A DNA stretch of 64,000 nucleotides, taken from the NCBI RefSeq assembly GCF_002803845.1, contig NZ_CP024985.1, positions 1,984,001 through 2,048,000 on the forward strand, read 5' to 3'. Of the stretch, positions 51,673 to 59,979 are shown piece after piece. Source of the stretch: Streptomyces lavendulae subsp. lavendulae. GTDB lineage: Bacteria; Actinomycetota; Actinomycetes; Streptomycetales; Streptomycetaceae. The notes beneath the pieces are model-generated. The model saw only the letters and a list, made by a program, of their open reading frames with translations. It was not told the origin of the DNA and did no database searches. Numbering within the stretch: the stretch's first letter is position 1; each line of letters opens with the position of its first letter. The position numbers and the translations under genes are program-made.

Positions 51673-52869
51673 GTGATCGGATTCCGCAAGGCCGGCAAGG
51701 ACAGGGCCGCCGCCCGCAGCCGCGTGCGACGACTGGCCGGCGCCGCGATGGCCGTACCGCTCGCCGCAGGCGCGCTGCTGGCCGCCGGGGCCGGGACCTC
51801 GGCCGCCAGCCCGGGCACCGGGCCCACCGCCGTGGTGTCCATGGGCGACAGCTACATCTCCGGCGAGGCCGGACGCTGGAAGGGCAACAGCCTGACCAAC
51901 AGCGGCAGCAGGAACGGCACCGACCGGGCGTGGGTCAGCGGCAGTTCCTACGATCCCGCCAAGGTGTACGGCACGACCGCCATGGGGTGCGACCGCTCCG
52001 ACTCGGCCGAGGTGCTGAGCGCGGGCGCGGTCGCCGACGTGGCCGTCAACCTCGCCTGCTCCGGGGCCGTTTCGCAGAACGTGTTCCGGGCCTCCAACGG
52101 GGGCGTGGCATTCAAGGGCGAGGCCCCGCAGGCCGATCAGCTCGCGGCCGTGGCCGCCGCCAAGAACGTGAAGGTCATCGCCCTGTCCATCGGCGGCAAC
52201 GACCTCGGCTTCGCCGACATCATCAAGGAGTGCGCGCTCGACTTCGTCCTCTGGGGCTCGTACTGCTACGACGACCAGCAGGCGGTCGTCGACCAGAAGA
52301 TCGACGGGGTCGTCGCGGGCATCGGCAAGTCCGTCGACGAGATCCGCGCCGTGATGCGCGGGGCCGGCTACGCGGACTCCTCGTACCGGATCGTCCTGCA
52401 GTCCTACCCCTCGCCGATCCCCCGGGGCGCGGAGAACCGCTACACCCAGAGCGACTGGAGCCGGCTCAACACCGGTGGCTGTCCCTTCTGGAACCGTGAC
52501 TCGGACTGGGCGCGCGACTCGCTCGTGCCGCAGCTCTCGGACCGCGTCAAGGGGGTCGCGACGGCCAAGGGCGTCCAGTTCCTCGACCTGCGCGACATGC
52601 TCCAGGGGCGCGAGGTGTGCGCGAAGTCCAGCAAGCTGGTCAGCTCCACCGTCCCGGCCTCGGCGAAGACGAGCGAGTGGGCACGCTGGATCGACAACAA
52701 CGAGACGCAGGGACCGATCCAGGAGTCCATGCACCCGAACTACTACGGCCAGCTGGCCGTCGGGCGCTGCCTGGCCCTGGCCCTGGCCCAGCCCGCGAAC
52801 TCCGGTTCGAGCTGCAAGAACACCGCGGGGGGCGACCACACCGGGATGTACCTGACACCGGCCCCGTAA
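51673..52869 (+). CDS. Secreted SGNH/GDSL hydrolase
   Basis: A 398-residue exported esterase or lipase. GTG 51673 follows AGGAG (51661-51665). The leader has several Arg and Lys (GFRKAGKDRAAARSRVRRL), a hydrophobic core (AVPLAAGALLAAGAG) and an SAAS cleavage site; Tat export is possible but no clear twin-Arg consensus is seen. Block I is VVSMGDSYISGEAGRW (Ser), block III is LSIGGNDLGFADI (Asn) and block V is ESMHPNYYGQLAVG (His). Cysteine pairs (MGCDR, LACSG, GGCPFW, SSCKN) suggest disulfides. Substrate is unknown. Confidence 0.9.
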   Translation: MIGFRKAGKDRAAARSRVRRLAGAAMAVPLAAGALLAAGAGTSAASPGTGPTAVVSMGDSYISGEAGRWKGNSLTNSGSRNGTDRAWVSGSSYDPAKVYGTTAMGCDRSDSAEVLSAGAVADVAVNLACSGAVSQNVFRASNGGVAFKGEAPQADQLAAVAAAKNVKVIALSIGGNDLGFADIIKECALDFVLWGSYCYDDQQAVVDQKIDGVVAGIGKSVDEIRAVMRGAGYADSSYRIVLQSYPSPIPRGAENRYTQSDWSRLNTGGCPFWNRDSDWARDSLVPQLSDRVKGVATAKGVQFLDLRDMLQGREVCAKSSKLVSSTVPASAKTSEWARWIDNNETQGPIQESMHPNYYGQLAVGRCLALALAQPANSGSSCKNTAGGDHTGMYLTPAP

Positions 52870-52883
52870 TGCGGGTGAGGTGA

Positions 52884-52927
52884 GCGGGGCGGACTGTCAT
52901 CCTCAGGGCCATGACAGTCCGCCCCGC
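52884..52927. terminator. Bidirectional terminator, 17-bp perfect stem
   Basis: GCGGGGCGGACTGTCAT (52884-52900) pairs fully with 52911-52927 around a 10-base loop. It separates the convergent SGNH hydrolase and saccharopine-dehydrogenase-like genes. Confidence 0.85.
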
Positions 52928-52975
52928 GCGTCCCCCGGGCCCCGCGGCCCGCGGCCTCGACCGTGACCGGCCGCG

Positions 52976-54055
52976 CTACGCCGCGCGCCGCGGGTCGTTC
53001 GGGAGGGCGGCCAGGGCGGTGGCGAAGGCGGCGCGGCAGCGGAGCCAGTCCGGGTCCGGGGACGGCGCGTGCAGGGCGAGGAGCTTGGGCAGGAGGTCCG
53101 CCGAGAAGGCGCGGGCCGCCTCCGCCGGGAGCAGCGAGGGCAGGTTGTCGATGGCGATGACGTCCAGCGCGGGGGTGCCGCCGCGCAGCCGTCGGGCGGG
53201 GGCCGTCCAGTCGGTGAGGCGGTCGTAGACGGGGAGCAGGTGCAGCGGGGATCCGGTGTCGCAGGTGATGTCGGCGATCACCGAGAGCCGGCGGGTACCG
53301 GCGGCGGCGTCGAGGTCGGCCGGGGTGAGGAAGGGCGGCACCGGGCGGGTGGTGAGGACCGCGTGGACCAGGATGTCGTGGCCGAGCAGCGCGGCCCGGT
53401 CCAGATCGCGGGTCGCGGCGCGGTCCCAGGGCGTGGTGCGGATCCCGGCGGCGGCCAGGGCGTCGCGGGCCCCGCGTCCGCTGCGGCCGCCCGCGCCGGT
53501 CACCAGGGCCCGTAACGGCCTGCCCTCGCGGGCCCGGCGCAGCCGCGCGTCGAGTTCGGTGCGGGGCAGCGGGGCCAGCGGGGCGGTGAGCAGGCCGCGG
53601 GCGTGCAGTGCGGCCAGGGCGGCGCCCGCGTACCCGGCCCAGTAGCCGAAGGCGGCCAGCCTGCGGCCCTGCGCGTCGGCGAGGTACTCCAGGTCCAGCA
53701 GGGTCCCGCCGCCCGCGGCGAAGCGCCTCAGCAGCTCGGGGCCCTGCGCCTGGCCCTTGTAGGCGTGCCCGAAGTACACGTGCCGGTGGTGCAGCCGCTC
53801 GGGGGTGGACGGGAGTTCCTTGAGACCGAGGACGAACGCCGACCGGGGCGCGGACCCGGCCCAGGACCCGGCCGGTGCGGTGGCGCAGCCCGCGGCCGCG
53901 TAGGCGTCGAGCGGGAAGACCCGGTGGCCGGACTCCTCCACGGTGATCCGTACGCCCTGCCGGACGAGCCGTGCGGCGTCCTCGGGGGTCAGCGGTGCGC
54001 GGCGTTCGGTGGGGCGGGTCTCGCTGCGCATCCAGAGCTGGGGGAGCTGCGACAT
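52976..54055 (-). CDS. Saccharopine dehydrogenase-like protein (TTA codon)
   Basis: A 359-residue protein of the LYS1/alanine-dehydrogenase N-terminal fold. MSQLPQLWMRSETRPTERRA and PLTPEDAARLVRQGVRITVE match the family's N-terminus, VLGLKELPSTPERLHHRHVYFGHAYKGQ is the core, and LVTGAGGRSGRGARDAL is the NAD-binding loop. The C-terminus VIADITCDTGSPLHLLPVYD and AIDNLPSLLPAEAARAF is also typical. It would oxidise saccharopine to lysine or act in lysine breakdown. Codon 181 is TTA (bases 53513-53515, Leu in RPLRALV), so translation may depend on bldA. An inverted repeat lies 53 bases upstream of ATG 54055. Confidence 0.85.
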   Translation of the reverse strand: MSQLPQLWMRSETRPTERRAPLTPEDAARLVRQGVRITVEESGHRVFPLDAYAAAGCATAPAGSWAGSAPRSAFVLGLKELPSTPERLHHRHVYFGHAYKGQAQGPELLRRFAAGGGTLLDLEYLADAQGRRLAAFGYWAGYAGAALAALHARGLLTAPLAPLPRTELDARLRRAREGRPLRALVTGAGGRSGRGARDALAAAGIRTTPWDRAATRDLDRAALLGHDILVHAVLTTRPVPPFLTPADLDAAAGTRRLSVIADITCDTGSPLHLLPVYDRLTDWTAPARRLRGGTPALDVIAIDNLPSLLPAEAARAFSADLLPKLLALHAPSPDPDWLRCRAAFATALAALPNDPRRAA

Positions 54056-54107
54056 GGCTGTACCACCTGTCCGTTCGGCGGGGTGGGTGGGCTCATGCGA
54101 TGTCTTT

Positions 54108-54137
54108 CCGTTCCGTATACGGCGTACGCGGGAACGG
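54108..54137 (-). promoter_or_regulatory. CCGTTCC-N16-GGAACGG inverted repeat
   Basis: CCGTTCC (54108-54114) and GGAACGG (54131-54137) are perfect inverted copies surrounding GTATAC (54115-54120). On the minus strand this places a TATAC -10-like element inside the repeat, upstream of the saccharopine dehydrogenase start. Confidence 0.45.
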
Positions 54138-54285
54138 CGCGGCAACTCCGGGCGCGGGAGCCCCCGGCGCCCCGCCCGTCGACACCCGGCCCAGGGCCGG
54201 CCGGTGCGGTCCCGCACCCCGGGCCCGCACCCCGGGCTCGCACCCCGGCCCGGCCCCCGGTCGGCGGACCGGTCGGGGTCGGGGA

Positions 54286-56277
54286 TCAGAGCTCCGGGAG
54301 GAGGGCCCGCAGCGGGGTCCGGGCCCCCTCCGCGAACGCCGTCCGGAAGGCCGCCGGATCCATCCGGGCCCGCAGGACCCGCTCCGCCCGGGGGAGGCAG
54401 GCACTGGCCGGGCGGGTGCCGGCGACCGCGCCGAGCAGCCGCGCGGACTCCTCGTAGCAGCCCGCGTCGGCCTCCAGTTCGGCGAGCAGCTCCGCCGAGA
54501 GCGCCTGCCCGAGCCCGTCGCCGAGGAGCAGCTGGACCTCCAGGGCGCGCAGCAGTTCGGCGCGGGCCACGGCCGGGCGGCCCTCGCGGCGCTGGACCAG
54601 GGCATGGGCGTATCCGGTCCAGGAGCGGGCCCACAGGTCGACCGGACCGTCCGGCGGGCCGTCCTCGACGGGGACGGACGCCGGGTCGGTGTGCGCGAGC
54701 GCCATCGTCAGGGCCGCCCGCAGCGCCTCCGGGCCCGGCCCGAACTCCGGTTCCGCGGGCAGCAGTTCGAGCGCCTCGCGGAACTCGGCGGCCGCCTCCC
54801 AGGGCCGGTCCCGCCAGAGCGCGACGAGCCCCCGCAGGTACGCCAGGTAGGCGACGCAGGCGTCCTCGCCCTCCTGTACTGCCGCGGTCCAGGCCTCCAC
54901 CAGCAACGGATCGGCGGACTCCGCCTCCCCGGAACTCGCCACCAGCCAGGCGGCCAGCCACAGCGCCCGGGCGGGCCGGGGCGCCGGGTGCAGGGCCAGG
55001 GCCCGTTCCAGGTGCCGCCGCCCCTCGGTCACCAGGCCGCAGGGCGACCACAGGAACCACAGCGGCACGGCGATCTCCAGGGCGCCCCCGGGCCCGGCCG
55101 GGGCGAGCGGGTCCATCGCGGCGCGCAGCTCGGGCAGTTCGGCGACGGCCAGTGCGCGCGCCTCCCGCTGCGCCCCCGACCGCCACAGCCGGGCGGCCCG
55201 CTCGGCCGTGGCCCGGCACCGCTCGCGGTGCCGGCGGGCCACGGTCGCCCCGTCGCCGTCCGGGGCGAGCGCGAGCCGCCGGGCCGCGAGGGCGCGTACG
55301 GACAGCGGCAGCCGGTGGCGGCCCGGGTGCGCGGCGTCCTCCAGCAGGGCGGGGGTGATCCGCTCCAGTGCCTCGGCGGCCCGCCGCGGGCCGAGCGGGG
55401 CGAAGCCGCACACCTCCACGACGGCGTCCCGGTCGAAGGAGCCGGCGAAGACCGAGAGCCGGTCCCACAGCAGCCGTTCGTCGGGCGGGGCGAGGCTGCA
55501 GGTGCGCAGGGCGTCCGCCCCGCCGGCCCGGCCGGCGCCGCCCGCGAGGAACTCCAGCGGGTCGGCGGTGAGCAGGCGCAGCGCCTCGGCGGGGGTGTGC
55601 CGGTGGGCGCGCCCGGCGGCGAGCTCCAGCGCCCCGGGGATCCCGTCGAGGGCCCGGCACAGGGCGGCGACGGCCCCGGCGTTGCGTTCGGTGAGCTCGA
55701 AGGAGGGGTCGGCCCCGCGCGCCCGTACCTCGTAGAGGCGTACGGCCTCGTATCCGGCGACCTCGGCCACGGAGGCCGCGGACGGCAGGGCGGGACCGGG
55801 CGCGGCGTCCGGCGCGGCCGACGGCGGTACGGCGAGCGGCGGTACGGCGAGCAGGGCCTCCCCGGCCGGTCCCACGGCCCGCTGCGACGTCGCCAGGATC
55901 CGCAGCCGGGGCAGCCGGACCAGCAGGGCGGACACCAGCGGGCCGGCCTCCGCGCCGAGCTGTTCGCAGCCGTCGAGCACCAGCAGGGCCTCGCGGCCGT
56001 CGAGCCGCCGGACCAGCGCCCGCTCCAGCGCCGCGCCGCCGCCGCGGGGCACCCCGACCATGTCGGCCCAGACCACGTCGGTCCCCCGGCTGCGGCCCAG
56101 GGTGCGGACGGTGCGCACGGCCAGCCGGGTCTTGCCGATGCCGGCCGGTCCCGCGAGGGTGACCAGTCGCGCCGTGGCGAGCAGGGTCGCCGTACGGCTC
56201 AGCTCGCGCTCCCGGCCGATGAAGCTGGACAGTTCGGCCGGCACCGACTGGCGCACACCCGTGCCGGGCTCCCCCAC
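54286..56277 (-). CDS. STAND/AfsR-like ATPase without a DNA-binding domain
   Basis: A 663-residue protein. GTG 56277 follows GGGAGG and gives VGEPGTGVRQSVPAELSSFI. Residues about 12-330 are an NB-ARC/STAND ATPase: ELSSFIGRERELSRTATLL, Walker A LAGPAGIGKTRL, Walker B ALLVLDGCEQLG, sensor LRILATSQRAVG. The rest is helical, TPR-like (LPELRAAMDPLAPAGPGGAL, WEAAAEFREALELLPAEPEF). Relatives in Streptomyces (AfsR/SARP and LuxR-type LAL proteins) carry a BTAD or LuxR DNA-binding domain; none is seen at either end here. It may act as a signalling adaptor. It diverges from the Lrp-type gene. Confidence 0.8.
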   Translation of the reverse strand: MGEPGTGVRQSVPAELSSFIGRERELSRTATLLATARLVTLAGPAGIGKTRLAVRTVRTLGRSRGTDVVWADMVGVPRGGGAALERALVRRLDGREALLVLDGCEQLGAEAGPLVSALLVRLPRLRILATSQRAVGPAGEALLAVPPLAVPPSAAPDAAPGPALPSAASVAEVAGYEAVRLYEVRARGADPSFELTERNAGAVAALCRALDGIPGALELAAGRAHRHTPAEALRLLTADPLEFLAGGAGRAGGADALRTCSLAPPDERLLWDRLSVFAGSFDRDAVVEVCGFAPLGPRRAAEALERITPALLEDAAHPGRHRLPLSVRALAARRLALAPDGDGATVARRHRERCRATAERAARLWRSGAQREARALAVAELPELRAAMDPLAPAGPGGALEIAVPLWFLWSPCGLVTEGRRHLERALALHPAPRPARALWLAAWLVASSGEAESADPLLVEAWTAAVQEGEDACVAYLAYLRGLVALWRDRPWEAAAEFREALELLPAEPEFGPGPEALRAALTMALAHTDPASVPVEDGPPDGPVDLWARSWTGYAHALVQRREGRPAVARAELLRALEVQLLLGDGLGQALSAELLAELEADAGCYEESARLLGAVAGTRPASACLPRAERVLRARMDPAAFRTAFAEGARTPLRALLPEL

Positions 56278-56359
56278 ACGTCCTCCCGCTGCTCTCGCCA
56301 AGGTGTGCGCCGCTGCCCGATTCACCGGTCGAGCCCACAAAGAGAGATCATCAGCCGAG

Positions 56360-56377
56360 CGTCCGGTCGACCGGACG
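56360..56377. promoter_or_regulatory. 18-bp perfect palindrome before the Lrp gene
   Basis: CGTCCGGTCGACCGGACG is perfectly self-complementary and lies 28 bases before the ATG of the Lrp-type gene, between two divergent genes. It is a natural candidate for autoregulation. Confidence 0.6.
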
Positions 56378-56405
56378 GTGACCGGGAGAACCACCAGGGG
56401 AAGGC

Positions 56406-57488
56406 ATGAACTCCGCCGTTTCCGCCATCGACGACACCGACCGGGCGCTGGTCCACGCACTCCAGCTGGCACCCCGTGCGAGCTGGGAGCGGCTGGCACC
56501 GGTGCTCGGCACCCGGCCGGACACCCTCGCGCGCCGCTGGGAGCGGATGACCGCCGCCGGGGAGGCCTGGATCACGGGCCTGGGCCTGCGGACGGGCACC
56601 CGGGCGCCCTGCATGGCGTGGGTGGAGGTGACCTGCGCGCCGGGCGCCTCCCCCGCGGTCGGCACCTGCCTGGTGGAGGACCCCCACACCATGGGGGTGG
56701 AACACAGCACGGGCGGCCGCGACCTGCTGCTCTTCGTCGCCGTGCCCGACCTGCACACGCTGTACCGCTACCTGCAGTTCCGCGTGCAGCGGATCCCCGG
56801 GGTCCTCGGCACCCGCTCCTCGATGGTCACGGCGGTGCACACCGCCCCCGACCGCTGGCGCCTGGACCAGCTGACCCCGGCCCAGACCGACCGGCTCACG
56901 GGACGCACCCGCCGGACGGCCGCCCCGGTCTCCGCCTCGGCCCCGAGGCCGGCGGCCGTGCTGGAGGAGGACCGGGCCCTCATCCTGGCCCTGGCCTCGG
57001 ACGCGCGCCGGAGCGTGGCCTCGCTGGCCCGGGAGTCGGGCATGAGCGAGTCGACGGTACGGCGCCGGCTGGGCCGGCTGGAGGCGCGGCACGGTCTGCG
57101 CTACAGCTGCGCGATGGCCTCGGGGCTGTCGGGCTGGCCGGTGTCGGCGACGCTGTGGGCGGAGGTTCCGGAACACGAGGTCTCCGACTGCGCGGCGGTG
57201 GCCTCGGGGCTGCGGGAGACCCGGACCTGCATGTCCGTCAGCGGCCCCTCGAACTTCATGATCAGCGCCCGTCTGCGCACCGTGGAGGAGCTGTCCCGCT
57301 ACACCGCCGACCTGTCGAGACGGCTGCCGGGGCTGCGCATCACCGACACGGCGGTGGCGCTGTGCGTGCGCAAGTCGGAGGCGCAGGAACTGGACCAGGC
57401 GGGCCGCCGGGTACGGACCGTCCTGCCGGACATCTGGCGCGACCCGGTACCGGGACCCCGTCCGGGACCGGGCCGGGGCTCCGCGTAG
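56406..57488 (+). CDS. Lrp/AsnC regulator with two HTH domains
   Basis: A 360-residue protein made of two Lrp/AsnC-type halves. The first half has HTH AIDDTDRALVHALQLAPRAS with WERLAPVLGTRPDTLARRWERM. The second, from about residue 180, has EEDRALILALASDARRSVAS and LARESGMSESTVRRRLGRL. Each is followed by a RAM-like ligand domain (HTLYRYLQFRVQRIPGVLG; ELSRYTADLSRRLPGLRITD). Duplicated forms of this size are common in Streptomyces. It is next to a lysine-related dehydrogenase and may sense an amino acid. GGGGAAGG precedes the ATG. Confidence 0.9.
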   Translation: MNSAVSAIDDTDRALVHALQLAPRASWERLAPVLGTRPDTLARRWERMTAAGEAWITGLGLRTGTRAPCMAWVEVTCAPGASPAVGTCLVEDPHTMGVEHSTGGRDLLLFVAVPDLHTLYRYLQFRVQRIPGVLGTRSSMVTAVHTAPDRWRLDQLTPAQTDRLTGRTRRTAAPVSASAPRPAAVLEEDRALILALASDARRSVASLARESGMSESTVRRRLGRLEARHGLRYSCAMASGLSGWPVSATLWAEVPEHEVSDCAAVASGLRETRTCMSVSGPSNFMISARLRTVEELSRYTADLSRRLPGLRITDTAVALCVRKSEAQELDQAGRRVRTVLPDIWRDPVPGPRPGPGRGSA

Positions 57489-57554
57489 GCCAGGGCCTGG
57501 GACCGGACCGGGGCTCCGCGTAGGCCGGGCCCCCGCCGGGGCTCCGCGTAGGCC
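57464..57554 (+). repeat. Direct repeats at the 3' end of the Lrp gene
   Basis: CCGGGGCTCCGCGTAGGCC occurs at 57473-57491, 57508-57526 and 57536-57554. The first two extend to 28 bases (57464-57491 and 57499-57526) with one mismatch. The first copy contains the stop codon of the Lrp gene. The gap to the convergent TetR gene is filled by these repeats. Confidence 0.85.
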
Positions 57555-57559
57555 GGGGC

Positions 57560-58189
57560 TCAGGCTCCCGGGGACAGGGCCCGCTCCACCGCGTCGAAGG
57601 CGGCGTCGATCCGTGCGCGGTGGTCCTCGGCGATGTCCGCCGCGCGCTCCCCGGCGAGCAGGCGCCGGGCCGTGGTGACGTAGACGGTCCGGTACGCGGC
57701 CACGGTGAGGGCCGCGGTCAGCCGGGCCCCGGGCCCGCCGATCGCTTCGGCCAGCGCGTCCTCCAGCTCCTCGACGCCCTCGCGCGCCCGCGCCCGCAGC
57801 GCCGGCGAGCCGAGGACGATCCGCCAGAAGTGCGGGAAGGTGTCGCCGACGCCCGCCAGCGGGTGGCCCTGGTCGAGGAGCCGCAGCAGCAGCTCCCGCA
57901 GGCCGGCCAGCGGGGGCGTGCCCTCGGGGCGGTCGCGCACGGCGGCCGAGAACAGCTCGACGGCTTCGGGGATCCGGTCGAGGAAGAGGTCCTCCTTGCG
58001 CGGGAAGTGGTTGAACACCGTCATCGTCGAGACCTCCGCCGCCTTGGCGACCTCGGCCACGGTCACGTGGTCGAAGCCGCGCGCCCCGAACAGCGCCGTC
58101 GCCACGTCGGAGATCCGCTGGCGGGTCTCGCGCTTCTTGCGTTCGCGCAGCGAGCCCGTCGCCGCGCCCGCGTCCTTCTCGGGTTCCAT
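57560..58189 (-). CDS. TetR-family repressor
   Basis: A 209-residue repressor. ATG 58189 is chosen; a GTG three codons upstream is possible. The HTH is RQRISDVATALFGARGFDHV, TVAEVAKAAEVSTMTVFNHFPRKEDLF (about residues 26-70). The C-terminal ligand domain is unspecific. It diverges from a flavin monooxygenase with only 47 bases between starts; an imperfect palindrome in that gap covers both -10 elements. It therefore likely represses itself and the monooxygenase until an aromatic or antibiotic ligand binds. Confidence 0.92.
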   Translation of the reverse strand: MEPEKDAGAATGSLRERKKRETRQRISDVATALFGARGFDHVTVAEVAKAAEVSTMTVFNHFPRKEDLFLDRIPEAVELFSAAVRDRPEGTPPLAGLRELLLRLLDQGHPLAGVGDTFPHFWRIVLGSPALRARAREGVEELEDALAEAIGGPGARLTAALTVAAYRTVYVTTARRLLAGERAADIAEDHRARIDAAFDAVERALSPGA

Positions 58190-58196
58190 GGGAATC

Positions 58197-58230
58197 ACTA
58201 TAGCGACTACAAAGTTTTAGTGACTATAGT
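58197..58230. promoter_or_regulatory. 34-bp operator with twin leaderless promoters
   Basis: The ends ACTATAG (58197-58203) and CTATAGT (58224-58230) are perfect inverted copies and the inner part is partly symmetric (GACTAC, TTAGTGA). TATAGT at 58225-58230 is 6 bases from the monooxygenase ATG, and the same hexamer on the minus strand (58202-58197) is 7 bases from the tetR ATG. Both transcripts should be leaderless. Confidence 0.7.
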
Positions 58231-58236
58231 CAGCGC

Positions 58237-59865
58237 ATGGAATCGGACTTCGGCACAGACACAGGCACAGGCACAGACGCAGGCACGGACACCGACGTGG
58301 TGGTGGCGGGCGGCGGCCCCGTCGGGCTCATGCTGGCCTGCGAACTCCGGCTCGGCGGGGCCCGCGTGGTCCTCGTGGAGCGCCGCACCGACGTGGACCC
58401 GACCATCAAGGCGGGGTCGATCAACACCCCCACCGCCGAGGCCTTCCACCGGCGCGGGATGCTGCCCGCGATCGCCGAGGTGCAGCAGCGCGCCCTCGAA
58501 CAGTTCCGGAACTTCATGCGCGACCGGCCGGGGGGCCCGCCGGCCGGAGGACCCCCGCGCACCCCGCCCAAGTTCGCCGCGCACTTCGGCGGCATCATGC
58601 TGGACGGCGCCCTCCTGGACGAGTCCGACCCGGACTTCGCGCACGCCGGCCCCGCCTCCGAGGTGGGCCTCGTACCGCAGCAGGACATCGAGCGGCTGCT
58701 CGCCGAACGCGCCGCGCGGCTCGGCGTCGAGCTGCTCCACGGCGTGGAACTGACGGGCTTCGACGCCGGGGACGAGGGGGTCGAGGTCCGCACGGCCCCG
58801 GTGGGCGGCGGGCCGGACCGCAGGATACGGGCGCACTGGCTGGTCGGCTGCGACGGCGGCCGCAGCACGGTGCGCAAGCTCGCGGGCTTCGCCTTCCCCG
58901 GAACGGATCCCTCGATCACCGGCCACCAGGCCGTCGTCACCATGACCGGGGCCGAGGCCCTGAAGACCGGCTGGAACCACACCGACACCGGGACGTACGT
59001 CCACGGCCCGGTCCCGGGCCGCGTGCTCACGGTCGAGTTCGACGGGCCGCCCGCCGACCGCGAGGCACCCGTCACCGCCGAGGAGCTGCAGAAGAGCCTG
59101 CGGCACGTCACCGGCTCGGCCGACGTCACCGTCACCGGGGTGCACACCGCCACCCGCTTCACCGACAACGCCCGCCAGGCGTCGGACTACCGCTCGGGCC
59201 GCGTCCTGCTCGCGGGCGACGCGGCGCACGTTCACTCGCCGTTCGGCGGCCAGGGGCTGAACCTCGGCATCGGGGACGCGGTGAACCTGGGCTGGAAGCT
59301 CGCCGCGGTGGTCCGGGGCGGGGCTCCCGAAGGGCTCCTCGACTCGTACACCGCCGAACGGCACCCGATCGGGGCCTGGGTGCTCCGGTGGACGAGGGCC
59401 CAGATCGCCCTGATGCGGCCGGATCCCGCGTCCCGGGCCCTGCGCGGCGTGGTCGGCGACCTGACCGCGACCACGACCGGCACCACCTACTTCGTCAAGA
59501 AGGTCTCCGGGGTGTGGCAGCGCTACGACCTGCCCGGCGCCCACCCGCTGGTGGGCCGCAGCGCCCCCGATCTCGAACTGGCCGACGGGCGCCGGCTCGC
59601 GGACCTGATGCACGACGGGCGGGCCCTGCTCCTGGACCTCGTCGGCGACGCGGGCGTCGCGGCGGTGGCCGACGGATACGGGGACCGGGTGCGGGTGGTC
59701 ACCGCGGCCGGCCCCGCCGGAGCGGCCCCGGCCGCGCTGCTCGTGCGCCCCGACGGCTGCACCGCCTGGGCCGTGGACGCCGACGGCGACCGGGAGCGGG
59801 CGCTGCGGGAGCTCGCCGGGGCCCTGACGCGGTGGTTCGGATCCCCCGGGCCCGCCGGAGCCTGA
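58237..59865 (+). CDS. FAD-dependent aromatic monooxygenase (PheA/TfdB-like)
   Basis: A 542-residue class A flavin monooxygenase. After a Thr/Asp/Gly repeat tail of about 20 residues comes the Rossmann motif DVVVAGGGPVGLMLACEL. The NADPH/FAD motif is LVGCDGGRSTVRKLAGF and the FAD ribityl motif is VLLAGDAAHVHSPFGGQGLN. The C-terminal thioredoxin-like domain is LVGRSAPDLELADGRRLADL. Relatives hydroxylate phenols, polyketides or rifamycins. The rifamycin-associated element found upstream of rox genes was not seen. TetR control through the shared operator is likely. Confidence 0.9.
   Translation: MESDFGTDTGTGTDAGTDTDVVVAGGGPVGLMLACELRLGGARVVLVERRTDVDPTIKAGSINTPTAEAFHRRGMLPAIAEVQQRALEQFRNFMRDRPGGPPAGGPPRTPPKFAAHFGGIMLDGALLDESDPDFAHAGPASEVGLVPQQDIERLLAERAARLGVELLHGVELTGFDAGDEGVEVRTAPVGGGPDRRIRAHWLVGCDGGRSTVRKLAGFAFPGTDPSITGHQAVVTMTGAEALKTGWNHTDTGTYVHGPVPGRVLTVEFDGPPADREAPVTAEELQKSLRHVTGSADVTVTGVHTATRFTDNARQASDYRSGRVLLAGDAAHVHSPFGGQGLNLGIGDAVNLGWKLAAVVRGGAPEGLLDSYTAERHPIGAWVLRWTRAQIALMRPDPASRALRGVVGDLTATTTGTTYFVKKVSGVWQRYDLPGAHPLVGRSAPDLELADGRRLADLMHDGRALLLDLVGDAGVAAVADGYGDRVRVVTAAGPAGAAPAALLVRPDGCTAWAVDADGDRERALRELAGALTRWFGSPGPAGA
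58252..58293 (+). repeat. Hexanucleotide repeat in the monooxygenase N-terminus
   Basis: Seven hexamers of the type GGCACA/GACACA encode alternating Gly-Thr and Asp-Thr before the FAD domain. The unit is a multiple of three, so copy-number change would keep the frame. Confidence 0.7.
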
Positions 59866-59893
59866 CCCCGCCCCCGTACGGGAACCGACACGG

Positions 59894-59942
59894 ACGGCGG
59901 CGCGTACGCCACACCCGCAGTGGGTGGCGTACGCGCCGCCGT
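59894..59942. terminator. Bidirectional terminator, 19-bp perfect stem
   Basis: ACGGCGGCGCGTACGCCAC (59894-59912) pairs fully with 59924-59942 around an 11-base loop. It lies between the convergent monooxygenase and permease genes. Confidence 0.88.
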
Positions 59943-59979
59943 TCGCCCGTGTTCCGTTCCGTGTTCCGGATCCGCCGGG

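Noticed and set aside
52976..56338. Single 1120-codon frame on the minus strand
   Set aside because: Only the last 359 codons are a real protein; the upstream part is a shadow of the STAND ATPase frame, which has its own GTG start and GGGAGG site.
58190..58236. Rifamycin-associated element before the flavin monooxygenase
   Set aside because: The 19-bp element known from rox genes is not there; the palindrome present is different and better explained as a TetR operator.
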